Shown here in pieces: positions 33,244 to 41,200 of a stretch of 43,083 nucleotides of DNA. The DNA comes from JAZQHR01 sp045540695 (GTDB lineage: Bacteria > Bacillota > Clostridia > UMGS1810), in the NCBI GenBank assembly GCA_045540695.1, contig JAZQHR010000001.1, forward strand, positions 1 through 43,083, given 5' to 3'. The notes beneath the pieces are model-generated. The model ran no database searches, had not been told where the DNA came from, and worked only from the letters and a program-made list of their open reading frames with translations. How positions within the stretch are numbered: position 1 is the stretch's first letter; the number at the start of each line of letters is the position of its first letter. The translations under genes were made by a program, and so were the position numbers.

Positions 33244-34737
33244 TTAATTGATGTGACTTATATCTATAACATTTTGAAAATGAGTATTTCGGTTCCTGCC
33301 AGAAGGAATGATATCCGCATTTGAAACGGGAGTGAGTTTTTTTGCAGTAATGTCGTTGGTTTTACTTCTTATCGCACCTGTAAGTGCCCAGTCACTTGAG
33401 GTTATGCATTGAATGTGTGCACCTAAATGTGCGTTTGTGCCAAAATATTCTTCCTTTACACCTGTTACTATAGTTTCCAAGTCAGGATAGTAATTTTCGG
33501 ACGAGCATATATCGTTTATAATACGCATATCGGTGAGATGTGCCGTTTTGTAATCGTGGATTTCCGATATATTAGCTACTATAAAAATAAATATAAGCAT
33601 GCTGCAAATGATGTTTTGATATCTGAACCGTGCAAAAAAGGCATCGAAAATTATCGCAGCGCCAATCACAGCAGTATACATACTGCGAAACTCAGGATAT
33701 GAATTTTCCACAATGAAATATGGTAAAAAAGGAAAAAGAATAATCATAAATCCAATTAAAAGCTTTGGTGCGATTTTGTTTTTAAAATGCTCACTTGGTA
33801 AGAATAATGCTCCAAGTGAAACGGCGATAATCATAAAAAGATAAATAAGCCTTTCTAGTATAAGGGGTATTCCTCGTATAAATCCATTTAAAGTCAGCTC
33901 AAGGTTTCTTATAGTAAATATTTTGATAATCCTTTCCGCAGTAGAGTAAATATGCTCCCACGACAAACCAAGCTGTGCTCTGCTTGAAAAGCTACCGTAG
34001 TTTTTGTTAAGCAAATAATATAATGAAAAAATAAGCATACACACTATAGGTATTGCTATCACAGATAGTATCTTATCTCCCGATTGATGTGCGTGAAAGC
34101 CTGCAAAGAAGATAAAAATGCAAAACGAAAATACCATTGTTTGTTCGTAAAATCCATACGATAAAAAATGGGTTATACAGGTTAAAAAGAATAGGTGTTT
34201 TTTCTTTTTTTCAAAATAGTTTTTACAAAGCACAAGAGAAAGAGAGGCAAGAAAAATTCCTGGTACTATTCGCGTTGAAGCACTTATCCAGTAAGTAGCT
34301 TCGGAGAGAATCGGTGATAGCAGGCAAAAAATCAAAAACACATTTCCAAGGTGAATATTTATATAATCAAGAGCTTTTTTTAAGAAAAATACCGATGATA
34401 TGTGAAGAATGGTTATTATGATAAATACTATAGACAGATTGTTTTTAAACATTCCCCATAAATACATATCTAAAACAGCCGCAAACGGACGCTGGAATAT
34501 GGTACCTATAGTGAAAAGAACATAATTTTTGTCGGGGTATAGTTGGTATGTGCCATATTGGATATAGTCGTCCAAAATCGGATAATATTTAAAGTGATAA
34601 AACCCGAACTTTAAAAATACCGAAAGTGCAAACAGGAAAAAAATAATATAATAAAACGGATGATTGACAACTGCATATCCATCGCTACTTGAAAAATTTA
34701 TCTTGTGCGAAGTGATTCTTGGTTTTTTATATATCAT
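33244..34737 (-). CDS. Polytopic membrane protein, GT-C-like
   Basis: A 497-residue membrane protein with about twelve hydrophobic segments and a soluble C-terminal tail of about 100 residues. After the first helix it has YYPILDDYIQYGTYQLY; an acidic pair in the first external loop (DDY) is the classic GT-C glycosyltransferase position. The segments SEATYWISASTRIVPGIFLASLSLV and FYEQTMVFSFCIFIFFAGFHAHQSGDK resemble uncharacterised Gram-positive GT-C-like proteins. ATG 34737 has AGGGAG at a good distance; an ATG at 34758 lacks one. It has no visible terminator before the downstream exporter promoter. Function inferred only. Confidence 0.65.
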   Translation of the reverse strand: MIYKKPRITSHKINFSSSDGYAVVNHPFYYIIFFLFALSVFLKFGFYHFKYYPILDDYIQYGTYQLYPDKNYVLFTIGTIFQRPFAAVLDMYLWGMFKNNLSIVFIIITILHISSVFFLKKALDYINIHLGNVFLIFCLLSPILSEATYWISASTRIVPGIFLASLSLVLCKNYFEKKKKHLFFLTCITHFLSYGFYEQTMVFSFCIFIFFAGFHAHQSGDKILSVIAIPIVCMLIFSLYYLLNKNYGSFSSRAQLGLSWEHIYSTAERIIKIFTIRNLELTLNGFIRGIPLILERLIYLFMIIAVSLGALFLPSEHFKNKIAPKLLIGFMIILFPFLPYFIVENSYPEFRSMYTAVIGAAIIFDAFFARFRYQNIICSMLIFIFIVANISEIHDYKTAHLTDMRIINDICSSENYYPDLETIVTGVKEEYFGTNAHLGAHIQCITSSDWALTGAIRSKTNDITAKKLTPVSNADIIPSGRNRNTHFQNVIDISHIN

Positions 34738-34814
34738 ATCACATATATCTCCCTGCATTTTGTTTTATTTTGTGCAAATGCCGCCATATCATCCCTTTTT
34801 TGCAAAAAATATAA

Positions 34815-34843
34815 TTGACGATATACCGATAAAATGGTAAAAT
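34815..34843 (+). promoter_or_regulatory. Promoter of the methyltransferase-ECF-truA run
   Basis: TTGACG (34815-34820), 17-base spacer, TAAAAT (34838-34843). Predicted start near 34850. No further promoter or terminator is evident until after the ecf genes, so it may drive them too. Confidence 0.75.
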
Positions 34844-34919
34844 AAAAGATGATATTATTTAGGTGAAATGGGCGATTTTTTTGCGTTTGCCTGTTTTACG
34901 CAGGACGGGGGTTTTATGA

Positions 34920-35789
34920 GTGTTACTTTCAGACGGCTGGAAGGATTATGAACTTATAGATGCATCAAACGGAGAAAAGCTTGAACGTTGGGGAAATGTT
35001 ATACTCAGACGACCTGACCCTCAGGCTATATGGATGGAAAAGGGCGATGAAAAAATATGGGGTAAGGCAGATGCCCATTATCATAGAAGCAAATCAGGCG
35101 GCGGCAGCTGGGAATACCATTCAAGCCTTCCAGAGGCTTGGCAGATAAAATACCGCGATTTAGTATTTAACGTAAAGCCTATGGGATTTAAGCATATGGG
35201 AATATTTCCCGAGCAGGCTGTTAACTGGGATTTTATAATAGATAAGATAAAAAAAGCTAAACGACCTATAAAGGTGTTAAACCTATTTGCATATACAGGC
35301 GGTGCTACAATAGCCGCTGCTTATGCAGGAGCTGAGGTTGTGCACGTAGACGCTGCAAAAGGTATGGTGCAGTGGGCGAAGGAAAATGCATTAAGCTCAG
35401 GGCTTAGAGAAGCACCTGTCAGATATATAGTAGACGATGTTATAAAATTTGTAGACCGCGAAGGCAGACGTGGAAATAAATACGATTGCATCATTATGGA
35501 CCCGCCGTCTTATGGCAGAGGACCAAAGGGTGAAATATGGAAATTTGAAGATGAACTGTATTCACTTATACAAAAGTGTATGAAGATAATGAGCGACAAT
35601 CCGCTTTTCTTTATTATCAATTCATATACTACAGGCATTTCATCTACAGTAGTGGCAAACGTGCTTAACCTTACAGTTGGCAGAAAGTATAAAGGTGAGG
35701 TAACGCATAGCGAGATAGGTCTTCCTATCACAAAGCTTGGACTAAATCTTCCGTGCGGTGCTACTACAAGATGGTTTGCAAACGATTAA
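34920..35789 (+). CDS. Class I SAM-dependent methyltransferase, RlmI/COG1092-like
   Basis: A 289-residue methyltransferase. SAM-binding motif I is VLNLFAYTGGATIAAAYAGAEVVHVDAAKG (about residues 118-147) and the catalytic-loop motif is IIMDPPSYGRGPKGEIWKFE (about 192-211), both typical of the family of 23S rRNA cytosine-5 methyltransferases. The N-terminal PUA domain of RlmI is missing; instead it begins DGWKDYELIDASNGEKLERWGNVILRRPDPQAIW, as in related clostridial proteins. GTG start at 34920 with weak GGGGGT upstream. The target RNA is unproven. Confidence 0.85.
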   Translation: MLLSDGWKDYELIDASNGEKLERWGNVILRRPDPQAIWMEKGDEKIWGKADAHYHRSKSGGGSWEYHSSLPEAWQIKYRDLVFNVKPMGFKHMGIFPEQAVNWDFIIDKIKKAKRPIKVLNLFAYTGGATIAAAYAGAEVVHVDAAKGMVQWAKENALSSGLREAPVRYIVDDVIKFVDREGRRGNKYDCIIMDPPSYGRGPKGEIWKFEDELYSLIQKCMKIMSDNPLFFIINSYTTGISSTVVANVLNLTVGRKYKGEVTHSEIGLPITKLGLNLPCGATTRWFAND

Positions 35790-35828
35790 ACCATAAAAAA
35801 CTAACACCACGAGAAAGAAGGGTACTCA

Positions 35829-36665
35829 TTGATAGAGGTTAATGGATTAACATACTTATATCGTGAAAATGAAGAAACAATTGAAAAGCTTATATTAAAA
35901 GGTATTGACCTCGAAATAAATGACGGAGAGTTTGTCGCAGTTCTTGGACATAACGGCTCAGGTAAGTCGACTTTTGCAAAGCATCTAAATGCTATACTTC
36001 TTCCCGTTGGCGGAAGGGTGCTTGTCGGCGGAATAGATACAAAAGACGAGGACAAGCTTTTAAATATTCGACAAAATGTTGCTATGGTTTTTCAAAATCC
36101 CGACAACCAGATAGTGGCGACCATTGTCGAGGAGGATGTGGCATTTGCCGCAGAAAATCTTGGTGTAGAGCCGGCAGAAATAAGAAAAAGGGTAGACGAA
36201 GCACTAGAAGCGGTTGGAATGAGTAAGTTTAAACACCACGCTCCGCATCTTTTGTCTGGTGGACAAAAGCAGAGGGTGGCAATAGCTGGTGTACTTGCTA
36301 TGAATCCAAAGGTGATAGTATTTGATGAACCTACAGCTATGCTTGACCCAAAGGGCAGACGCGAGTTTATTTCTACTATAAAGAGGCTTAACAAAGAGCA
36401 CAACACCACGATAGTTCTTATCACACACAATATGGACGAGGCAGTATGTGCAGACAGAGTAGTGGTTATAAACGATGGCGAGATTGTGATAGAGGATGAA
36501 CCAAAAAAGGTGTTTTCGCAGGCTGATAAAATGAAAGAGCTTGGACTTGATGTGCCTCAGGTAACGGCACTTTGCCATGAGCTAAAAAAACGGGGAATAG
36601 ATATAAAGACTAATGTTATAGATGTGGACGAATGTGTGGAGGAGATAATGAGACTATGTCAATAG
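35829..36665 (+). CDS. ecfA1: Energy-coupling factor transporter ATPase EcfA1
   Basis: First ATPase of the ECF vitamin/metal importer core. The 278-residue protein has Walker A GHNGSGKST (residues 40-48), Q-loop MVFQNPDNQ (about 86-94), signature LSGGQKQR (142-149) and Walker B VIVFDEPTAMLDP (162-174). TTG start at 35829. Its end overlaps ecfA2 by ten bases. No substrate-binding S component is nearby, so it is a shared group II module serving S units elsewhere. Confidence 0.95.
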   Translation: MIEVNGLTYLYRENEETIEKLILKGIDLEINDGEFVAVLGHNGSGKSTFAKHLNAILLPVGGRVLVGGIDTKDEDKLLNIRQNVAMVFQNPDNQIVATIVEEDVAFAAENLGVEPAEIRKRVDEALEAVGMSKFKHHAPHLLSGGQKQRVAIAGVLAMNPKVIVFDEPTAMLDPKGRREFISTIKRLNKEHNTTIVLITHNMDEAVCADRVVVINDGEIVIEDEPKKVFSQADKMKELGLDVPQVTALCHELKKRGIDIKTNVIDVDECVEEIMRLCQ

Positions 36666-37513
36666 AACTTAGAAATGTAAGTCACATATACTCTAAAAAC
36701 AGTCCGTTTGAAAAGATAGCACTCCATGATATTTCACTAAAAATAGAAACGGGAGATTTCGTCGGACTCATAGGTCATACGGGCTCGGGAAAGTCTACGC
36801 TTATCCAGCATATAAACGGACTTTTAAAGCCTACAGACGGCCAGATAATTATAAATGGTATAGATATTACCGCCAAGGATGTTAAATTATCAGACATAAG
36901 ACGTATGGTTGGTTTGGTATTTCAATATCCCGAGTATCAGCTTTTTGAGGAAACGGTATACAAGGATATCGCTTACGGACCAAAAAATATAGGTATGTCG
37001 GAAGATGAGATAAAAAACAAGGTTTATGAGGTAATAAGCATAGTTGGGCTTAAGGAAAGCGTTCTTGAAAAGTCGCCGTTTGAACTTTCAGGCGGACAGA
37101 AAAGACGTGTGGCAATAGCAGGAATACTTGCTATGGAGCCTGATATACTTATTTTAGATGAGCCGACTGCAGGACTTGACCCGAAGGGAAGAGATGACAT
37201 ACTATCTTGTCTTAAAAAGCTGCATAAGGAGAAAAATATCACCATTGTACTTGTGTCGCACAGCATGGAGGACATTGCTAAGACTGTAAACAATGTTATA
37301 GTAATGGCTGATGGCAGTGTAAAAATGTCAGGTAGTGTGTCGGATATTTTTAAAAGAAGCGATGAGCTTAAAAAAATAGGTCTTAACATTCCACAGATAA
37401 GTATGGTGGTAAACAGCCTTATAGAAAAAGGCATAAACATAGACAAAGACACATTTACCGTTGAAAAGGCGGCTGATGAAATAGAAAAATATATAAGGGG
37501 TGTGCATAAATGA
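36656..37513 (+). CDS. ecfA2: Energy-coupling factor transporter ATPase EcfA2
   Basis: Second, non-identical ATPase of the ECF core. The 285-residue protein begins MSIELRNVSHIYSKNSPFEKIALHDI. It has Walker A GHTGSGKST (residues 40-48), Q-loop VFQYPEYQLFEETVYKDIAYGPKN, signature LSGGQKRR and Walker B ILILDEPTAGLDP. ATG 36656 after GGAGGAG is chosen over an in-frame GTG 36632 inside the gene before. It overlaps ecfT by ATGA. Confidence 0.95.
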   Translation: MSIELRNVSHIYSKNSPFEKIALHDISLKIETGDFVGLIGHTGSGKSTLIQHINGLLKPTDGQIIINGIDITAKDVKLSDIRRMVGLVFQYPEYQLFEETVYKDIAYGPKNIGMSEDEIKNKVYEVISIVGLKESVLEKSPFELSGGQKRRVAIAGILAMEPDILILDEPTAGLDPKGRDDILSCLKKLHKEKNITIVLVSHSMEDIAKTVNNVIVMADGSVKMSGSVSDIFKRSDELKKIGLNIPQISMVVNSLIEKGINIDKDTFTVEKAADEIEKYIRGVHK

Positions 37514-38310
37514 TAAGAGATATTACACTCGGACAGTATTATCCTGCATCTTCCCCCGTGCACAAGCTTGACCCGAGAGTTAAGATACTAGCTACTATTG
37601 TGTTTGTGTTCGCTATATTTTTCGTGGATAATTTTGTAGGATATTTATTTGCAGCTGTTTCGCTTTTGTTGGTGATTAAGCTGTCAACGATAAAGCTTGG
37701 ACTTGTGCTTAAAGGGGTAAAACCGCTTGCGTTTATTATAGTGTTTACATCTATTTTAAATGTATTTATGACACCCGGCAGGGTGCTTTGGGAAGCGGGA
37801 TTTTTAAAAATCACTTATGAAGGGCTTATACTTGCGGCATCAATGTCTGTAAGGCTTATACTTTTGGTAATGGGTACATCTATACTTACATTTACCACTT
37901 CACCTATCGTACTTACAGACGGTATAGAGAAGCTTTTGTCACCATTTTCAAAAATAGGACTTCCGTCGCACGAGATAGCTATGATGATGACAATAGCTAT
38001 AAGATTTATACCTACATTAGTTGAGGAAACTGACAAGATAATGAAAGCTCAGATGTCAAGAGGTGCAGATTTTGAAAGTGGAAATATCTTCTCGCGTGCA
38101 AAGGCTATGGTGCCAATACTTGTACCGCTGTTTTTAAGCTCATTCAGACGTGCCGACGAGCTTGCAACAGCTATGGAGTGCCGTTGTTATCATGGCGGTG
38201 AGGGCAGAACCAGACTAAGAGAGCTTAAAATAACAAAGCTTGACATAGTATCGTCATTTGTTATGATAGCATTTGTAGCGGTGCTGATAGTAATAAATAT
38301 AATTTTTTAA
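37510..38310 (+). CDS. ecfT: Energy-coupling factor transporter transmembrane protein EcfT
   Basis: Scaffold membrane subunit that links the ATPases to S components. The 266-residue protein has about five or six helices and the coupling motifs MKAQMSRGADF and ATAMECRCYHGGEGRTRLR, which contact EcfA1/EcfA2. The N-terminus ITLGQYYPASSPVHKLDPRVKIL is the family signature. ATG overlaps the ecfA2 stop. Confidence 0.95.
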   Translation: MIRDITLGQYYPASSPVHKLDPRVKILATIVFVFAIFFVDNFVGYLFAAVSLLLVIKLSTIKLGLVLKGVKPLAFIIVFTSILNVFMTPGRVLWEAGFLKITYEGLILAASMSVRLILLVMGTSILTFTTSPIVLTDGIEKLLSPFSKIGLPSHEIAMMMTIAIRFIPTLVEETDKIMKAQMSRGADFESGNIFSRAKAMVPILVPLFLSSFRRADELATAMECRCYHGGEGRTRLRELKITKLDIVSSFVMIAFVAVLIVINIIF

Positions 38311-38342
38311 CTGCAATAGTAATTGCGGTTTAGGAGAATATT

Positions 38343-39071
38343 GTGAATAATTTTAAACTTACATTGTCTTTTGACGGAACAAATTATCATGGATGGCAGA
38401 TACAGCCAAACGCCGAAACTGTGCAAGAGCTTATGCAAAATGCCGTAAGCAAAATAACCGGTGAAAATGTAAAGGTTGTCGGTTGCAGCCGTACAGATGC
38501 AGGCGTTCACGCAAAAATGTATGTGTGCAGTTTCCATTCGGATACAAATATCCCATGTGATAAGATACCAAACGCACTTAATTCATCTTTGCCGTCCGAT
38601 ATAAGAGTATCAAAGTGCGAAATTGCAGACGATGAGTTTAACGCAAGATTTTCTACTGTATCAAAGACATATATGTATAGAATAAACACATCTAAAACGG
38701 CGGATGTATTTAACCTTCGCTATAGCTGGCATTGTACTTATGAACTTGATGTGGAAAAAATGCAAAAAGAGGCTAAGAAAATTATAGGTAAGCACGATTT
38801 TACGTCGTTTATGGCGGCGGGAAGCGATATTGTAAATGCCGAGCGTACTGTGACAGATTTAAAGCTTGTGTGTGATGGCGATTTTATAAATATGTACATT
38901 ACAGCTGACGGGTATTTATACAATATGGTGAGGATTATAGCAGGTACACTTGTGTATGCGGGCTGTGGTAAGATAGATGACGTAGCAAAGGTGATAGAGG
39001 CAAAGGACAGAACAAAGGCAGGAAAAACTGCTCCGCCTCAAGGCCTATTTTTGTACGATATAAATTATTAA
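38343..39071 (+). CDS. truA: tRNA pseudouridine(38-40) synthase TruA
   Basis: Makes pseudouridine at positions 38-40 of tRNA anticodon arms. The 242-residue protein has LTLSFDGTNYHGWQIQP at the start, the catalytic aspartate in GCSRTDAGVHAKMYVC (about residues 46-61), HDFTSFMAAGSD and YLYNMVRIIAGTLVYAG. GTG start at 38343 after TAGGAG. It follows ecfT as in Bacillus, but rplM-rpsI do not follow. Confidence 0.95.
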   Translation: MNNFKLTLSFDGTNYHGWQIQPNAETVQELMQNAVSKITGENVKVVGCSRTDAGVHAKMYVCSFHSDTNIPCDKIPNALNSSLPSDIRVSKCEIADDEFNARFSTVSKTYMYRINTSKTADVFNLRYSWHCTYELDVEKMQKEAKKIIGKHDFTSFMAAGSDIVNAERTVTDLKLVCDGDFINMYITADGYLYNMVRIIAGTLVYAGCGKIDDVAKVIEAKDRTKAGKTAPPQGLFLYDINY

Positions 39072-39086
39072 AAGGGAGATATACTT

Positions 39087-40196
39087 ATGGAGAAGATAAA
39101 TAAAAATACTGTGCTTAAAATTGTAGCAGGTGTTGTAATACTGGCTGTGATTGTAGCAGGAATAGTTTTCTGGATGAATATGTCTTCCGGCACAGAAAAA
39201 AATGTGGAAAGCGGATATGACGTTATCCCTGTCGAGGCAAATGAAAGCCTAGATTTTAGCAGATGCGGAAGTAATATCGTTATGGTGAAAAATAACGGAA
39301 CTTATGCGTATTCGGATAAGCTTGTATCAAAATGGAGTATAGAGTCTAATGGCTCAAGTCCATTTATAAAGTCTAAAGACGAAAGAGCCATCATATACTA
39401 TATGAATGAAAAGGTTGCACTTGTAACAGACGGCAAGACTACGCAGAAGGTGGAAACAGAAGGCGAGATATCTACAGCATCTATAAATGCAGACGGATAT
39501 TTTTGCATAGTTACCGGTGAAACAGGATATAAATCGCTAGTTACAGTGTACAGTCCTGATTGTGAGGTGCTGTACAAATGGCACAGTGCTGAAAATTATG
39601 TAGTTGATGCAGAGATTTCGCCAAATAACAAAAGCATGGCAGTAGCTACAGTCGATTTTAGCAAAAGCTCGGTATCGGGTGGGGTAATGCTATTTAACTT
39701 TACTCAGGAAAAACCGCACGTGGGACACGTGATAGAAAACAGCATTGTGATGGATATTGAATATGTAAGTAAGAGTAGGGTGGTAGCTGTAAGTGATACA
39801 GGTTTTTACGGCTATAATGCGGTTGGCGAAAAGGTGTTTGAGGTGCCATACGACAATATGAAGCTTACTACATATAATATAAATTCCGGCAATAATATGG
39901 TGCTCGTGTTTAATAAGGATGATTCAGTAGTAAGCGGAAGCGTGGTTAAGATATATAAGGCATCCGGTAAAGAATGCGGTATATACGAAAGCGAGGACAC
40001 TGTAACAGGTGTTGATGTGGTTGACAGCAAGATAATGCTTTCACTTGGCAGAAAGCTTAAGCTTATATCAAAAAGCGGAAAAGAGCAGAAAACCTTTAAC
40101 CTTAATAAGGATATAAAAAATGCACTTCTTTTTGAAAATAAAAGATCAGCTTTTGTTGTTAGCGGTTCAAGTGTAGAGCTTATAAAGTTAAGATAA
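39087..40196 (+). CDS. DUF5711-like membrane-anchored beta-propeller protein
   Basis: A 369-residue protein with one N-terminal transmembrane anchor (about residues 10-31, IVAGVVILAVIVAGIVFWM) and an external domain rich in beta repeats such as FSRCGSNIVMVKNNGTYAYSDKLVSKW, SINADGYFCIVTGETGYKSLVTVYSPDCEVLYKW and VSKSRVVAVSDTGFYGYNAVGEKVFEV. These repeats suggest a beta-propeller of the clostridial DUF5711 type. AAAGGGAGA is the ribosome binding site. No known function. It is followed by a CvpA-family gene, suggesting an envelope role. Confidence 0.75.
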   Translation: MEKINKNTVLKIVAGVVILAVIVAGIVFWMNMSSGTEKNVESGYDVIPVEANESLDFSRCGSNIVMVKNNGTYAYSDKLVSKWSIESNGSSPFIKSKDERAIIYYMNEKVALVTDGKTTQKVETEGEISTASINADGYFCIVTGETGYKSLVTVYSPDCEVLYKWHSAENYVVDAEISPNNKSMAVATVDFSKSSVSGGVMLFNFTQEKPHVGHVIENSIVMDIEYVSKSRVVAVSDTGFYGYNAVGEKVFEVPYDNMKLTTYNINSGNNMVLVFNKDDSVVSGSVVKIYKASGKECGIYESEDTVTGVDVVDSKIMLSLGRKLKLISKSGKEQKTFNLNKDIKNALLFENKRSAFVVSGSSVELIKLR

Positions 40197-40240
40197 ATCA
40201 AAAAACTTATGCATTTAATTTTTGCAGGAGGAAGAAATAA

Positions 40241-40870
40241 ATGATTATAGATATACTCGCACTTGTAATGCTTTTGTGGTGCGGAAGATATTTTTCGAAA
40301 AAAGGACTTATATATTCTGTGCTAAACGCATGTTCGTTTTTGATTTCTGTTATGACTACATTCTTTTTCTATGAAAGACTGGCGTTATTTCTAAAAAACG
40401 GACCACTTGGTAAGCTTCTTACTGATGCATTATCGGTTAAGGTTGCCGAGGAGATGGTAGAGGCGAATGGCGGATATATATCGGGCATACCAAAGTTTAT
40501 ACAGGATATAGTATTAAAATCCGAGGAAATAGTATCATCGGGTGCGGTAGTAATAGCTGAGATGATTACAGGACTTCTACTTACTATCGTTGCGGTAATA
40601 CTGCTATTTATCCTTTCAAAAATTGTGGTGTCACTTCTTATAAAACTTATAGACGTTTGCGCCAAGCTTCCGTTTTTGAAACAGGCTAATAAATACCTTG
40701 GCTTTATCTGTGGTATACTTATAGGTGTTGTGTGGCTGTATGTGATACTTGCAGTTTTAAGTGCGTTTTCCTTTACAAAGCCGGTAGCTGGCATTATAAA
40801 CTTTATAGAAATGTCGCGTTATGTTATAGAAATGTATAACAATAACTTTATATTAAACATGTTTTTGTAA
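40241..40870 (+). CDS. CvpA-family membrane protein
   Basis: A 209-residue protein with hydrophobic helices at about residues 2-18, 25-43, 100-130 and 155-185 and the CvpA-like start IIDILALVMLLWCGRYFSKKGLIYSVLNACSFLISVMTTFFFY. CvpA relatives are linked to colicin V production and envelope stress in proteobacteria; the Gram-positive role is unclear. AGGAGGAAG precedes ATG 40241. It shares a transcript with the DUF5711-like gene. Confidence 0.75.
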   Translation: MIIDILALVMLLWCGRYFSKKGLIYSVLNACSFLISVMTTFFFYERLALFLKNGPLGKLLTDALSVKVAEEMVEANGGYISGIPKFIQDIVLKSEEIVSSGAVVIAEMITGLLLTIVAVILLFILSKIVVSLLIKLIDVCAKLPFLKQANKYLGFICGILIGVVWLYVILAVLSAFSFTKPVAGIINFIEMSRYVIEMYNNNFILNMFL

Positions 40871-40889
40871 AATTTTTTTGAATTAACTA

Positions 40890-40918
40890 TTGAAATTATT
40901 TACGATTTGTGTTATCAT
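40890..40918 (+). promoter_or_regulatory. Promoter of tRNA-Leu
   Basis: TTGAAA (40890-40895), 17-base spacer, TATCAT (40913-40918), preceded by TG plus one base. Predicted start near 40925, eleven bases before the mature tRNA. Confidence 0.75.
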
Positions 40919-40935
40919 ATCATAGTAATTTAGAC

Positions 40936-41022
40936 GCCGATGTGATGGAATTGGCAGACGTAGCGGACTCAAAATCCGCCGGTAGCGATACCGTGCCGGT
41001 TCGACTCCGGCCATCGGCACCA
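40936..41022 (+). tRNA. tRNA-Leu(CAA)
   Basis: An 87-base class II tRNA. The acceptor stem GCCGATG/CATCGGC is perfect. The anticodon arm GCGGA-CTCAAAA-TCCGC gives anticodon CAA (codon UUG). The long variable arm is CGGTAGCGATACCG, the T loop is GGTTCGACTCC, and CCA is encoded. It stands alone with its own promoter and terminator. Confidence 0.97.
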
Positions 41023-41024
41023 GA

Positions 41025-41063
41025 AAAAAACGACAATTTTCATTCCGAAAGTTGTCGTTTTTT
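41025..41063 (+). terminator. Terminator of tRNA-Leu
   Basis: AAAAAACGACAA (41025-41036) pairs with TTGTCGTTTTTT (41052-41063), the latter giving the T run. It begins three bases after the tRNA CCA end. Confidence 0.88.
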
Positions 41064-41116
41064 GTTCTCTTATCTTTTAACTTTTCTCTGAATTAGCAAT
41101 TTTTCCAACAAATATA

Positions 41117-41145
41117 TTTACAAATATTTTCCATAATGTTACAAT
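41117..41145 (+). promoter_or_regulatory. Promoter of glnA
   Basis: TTTACA (41117-41122), 17-base spacer, TACAAT (41140-41145), with TGT before the -10. Predicted start near 41152, about 49 bases before glnA. No GlnR-like dyad is evident. Confidence 0.7.
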
Positions 41146-41200
41146 AATGAATATATAAAGTAAATGATAAAAATTAAATATAACCGAAAGGGAGGATAGC

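Noticed and set aside
40909..41091. 60-codon open frame over tRNA-Leu
   Set aside because: It spans the complete tRNA and its terminator.
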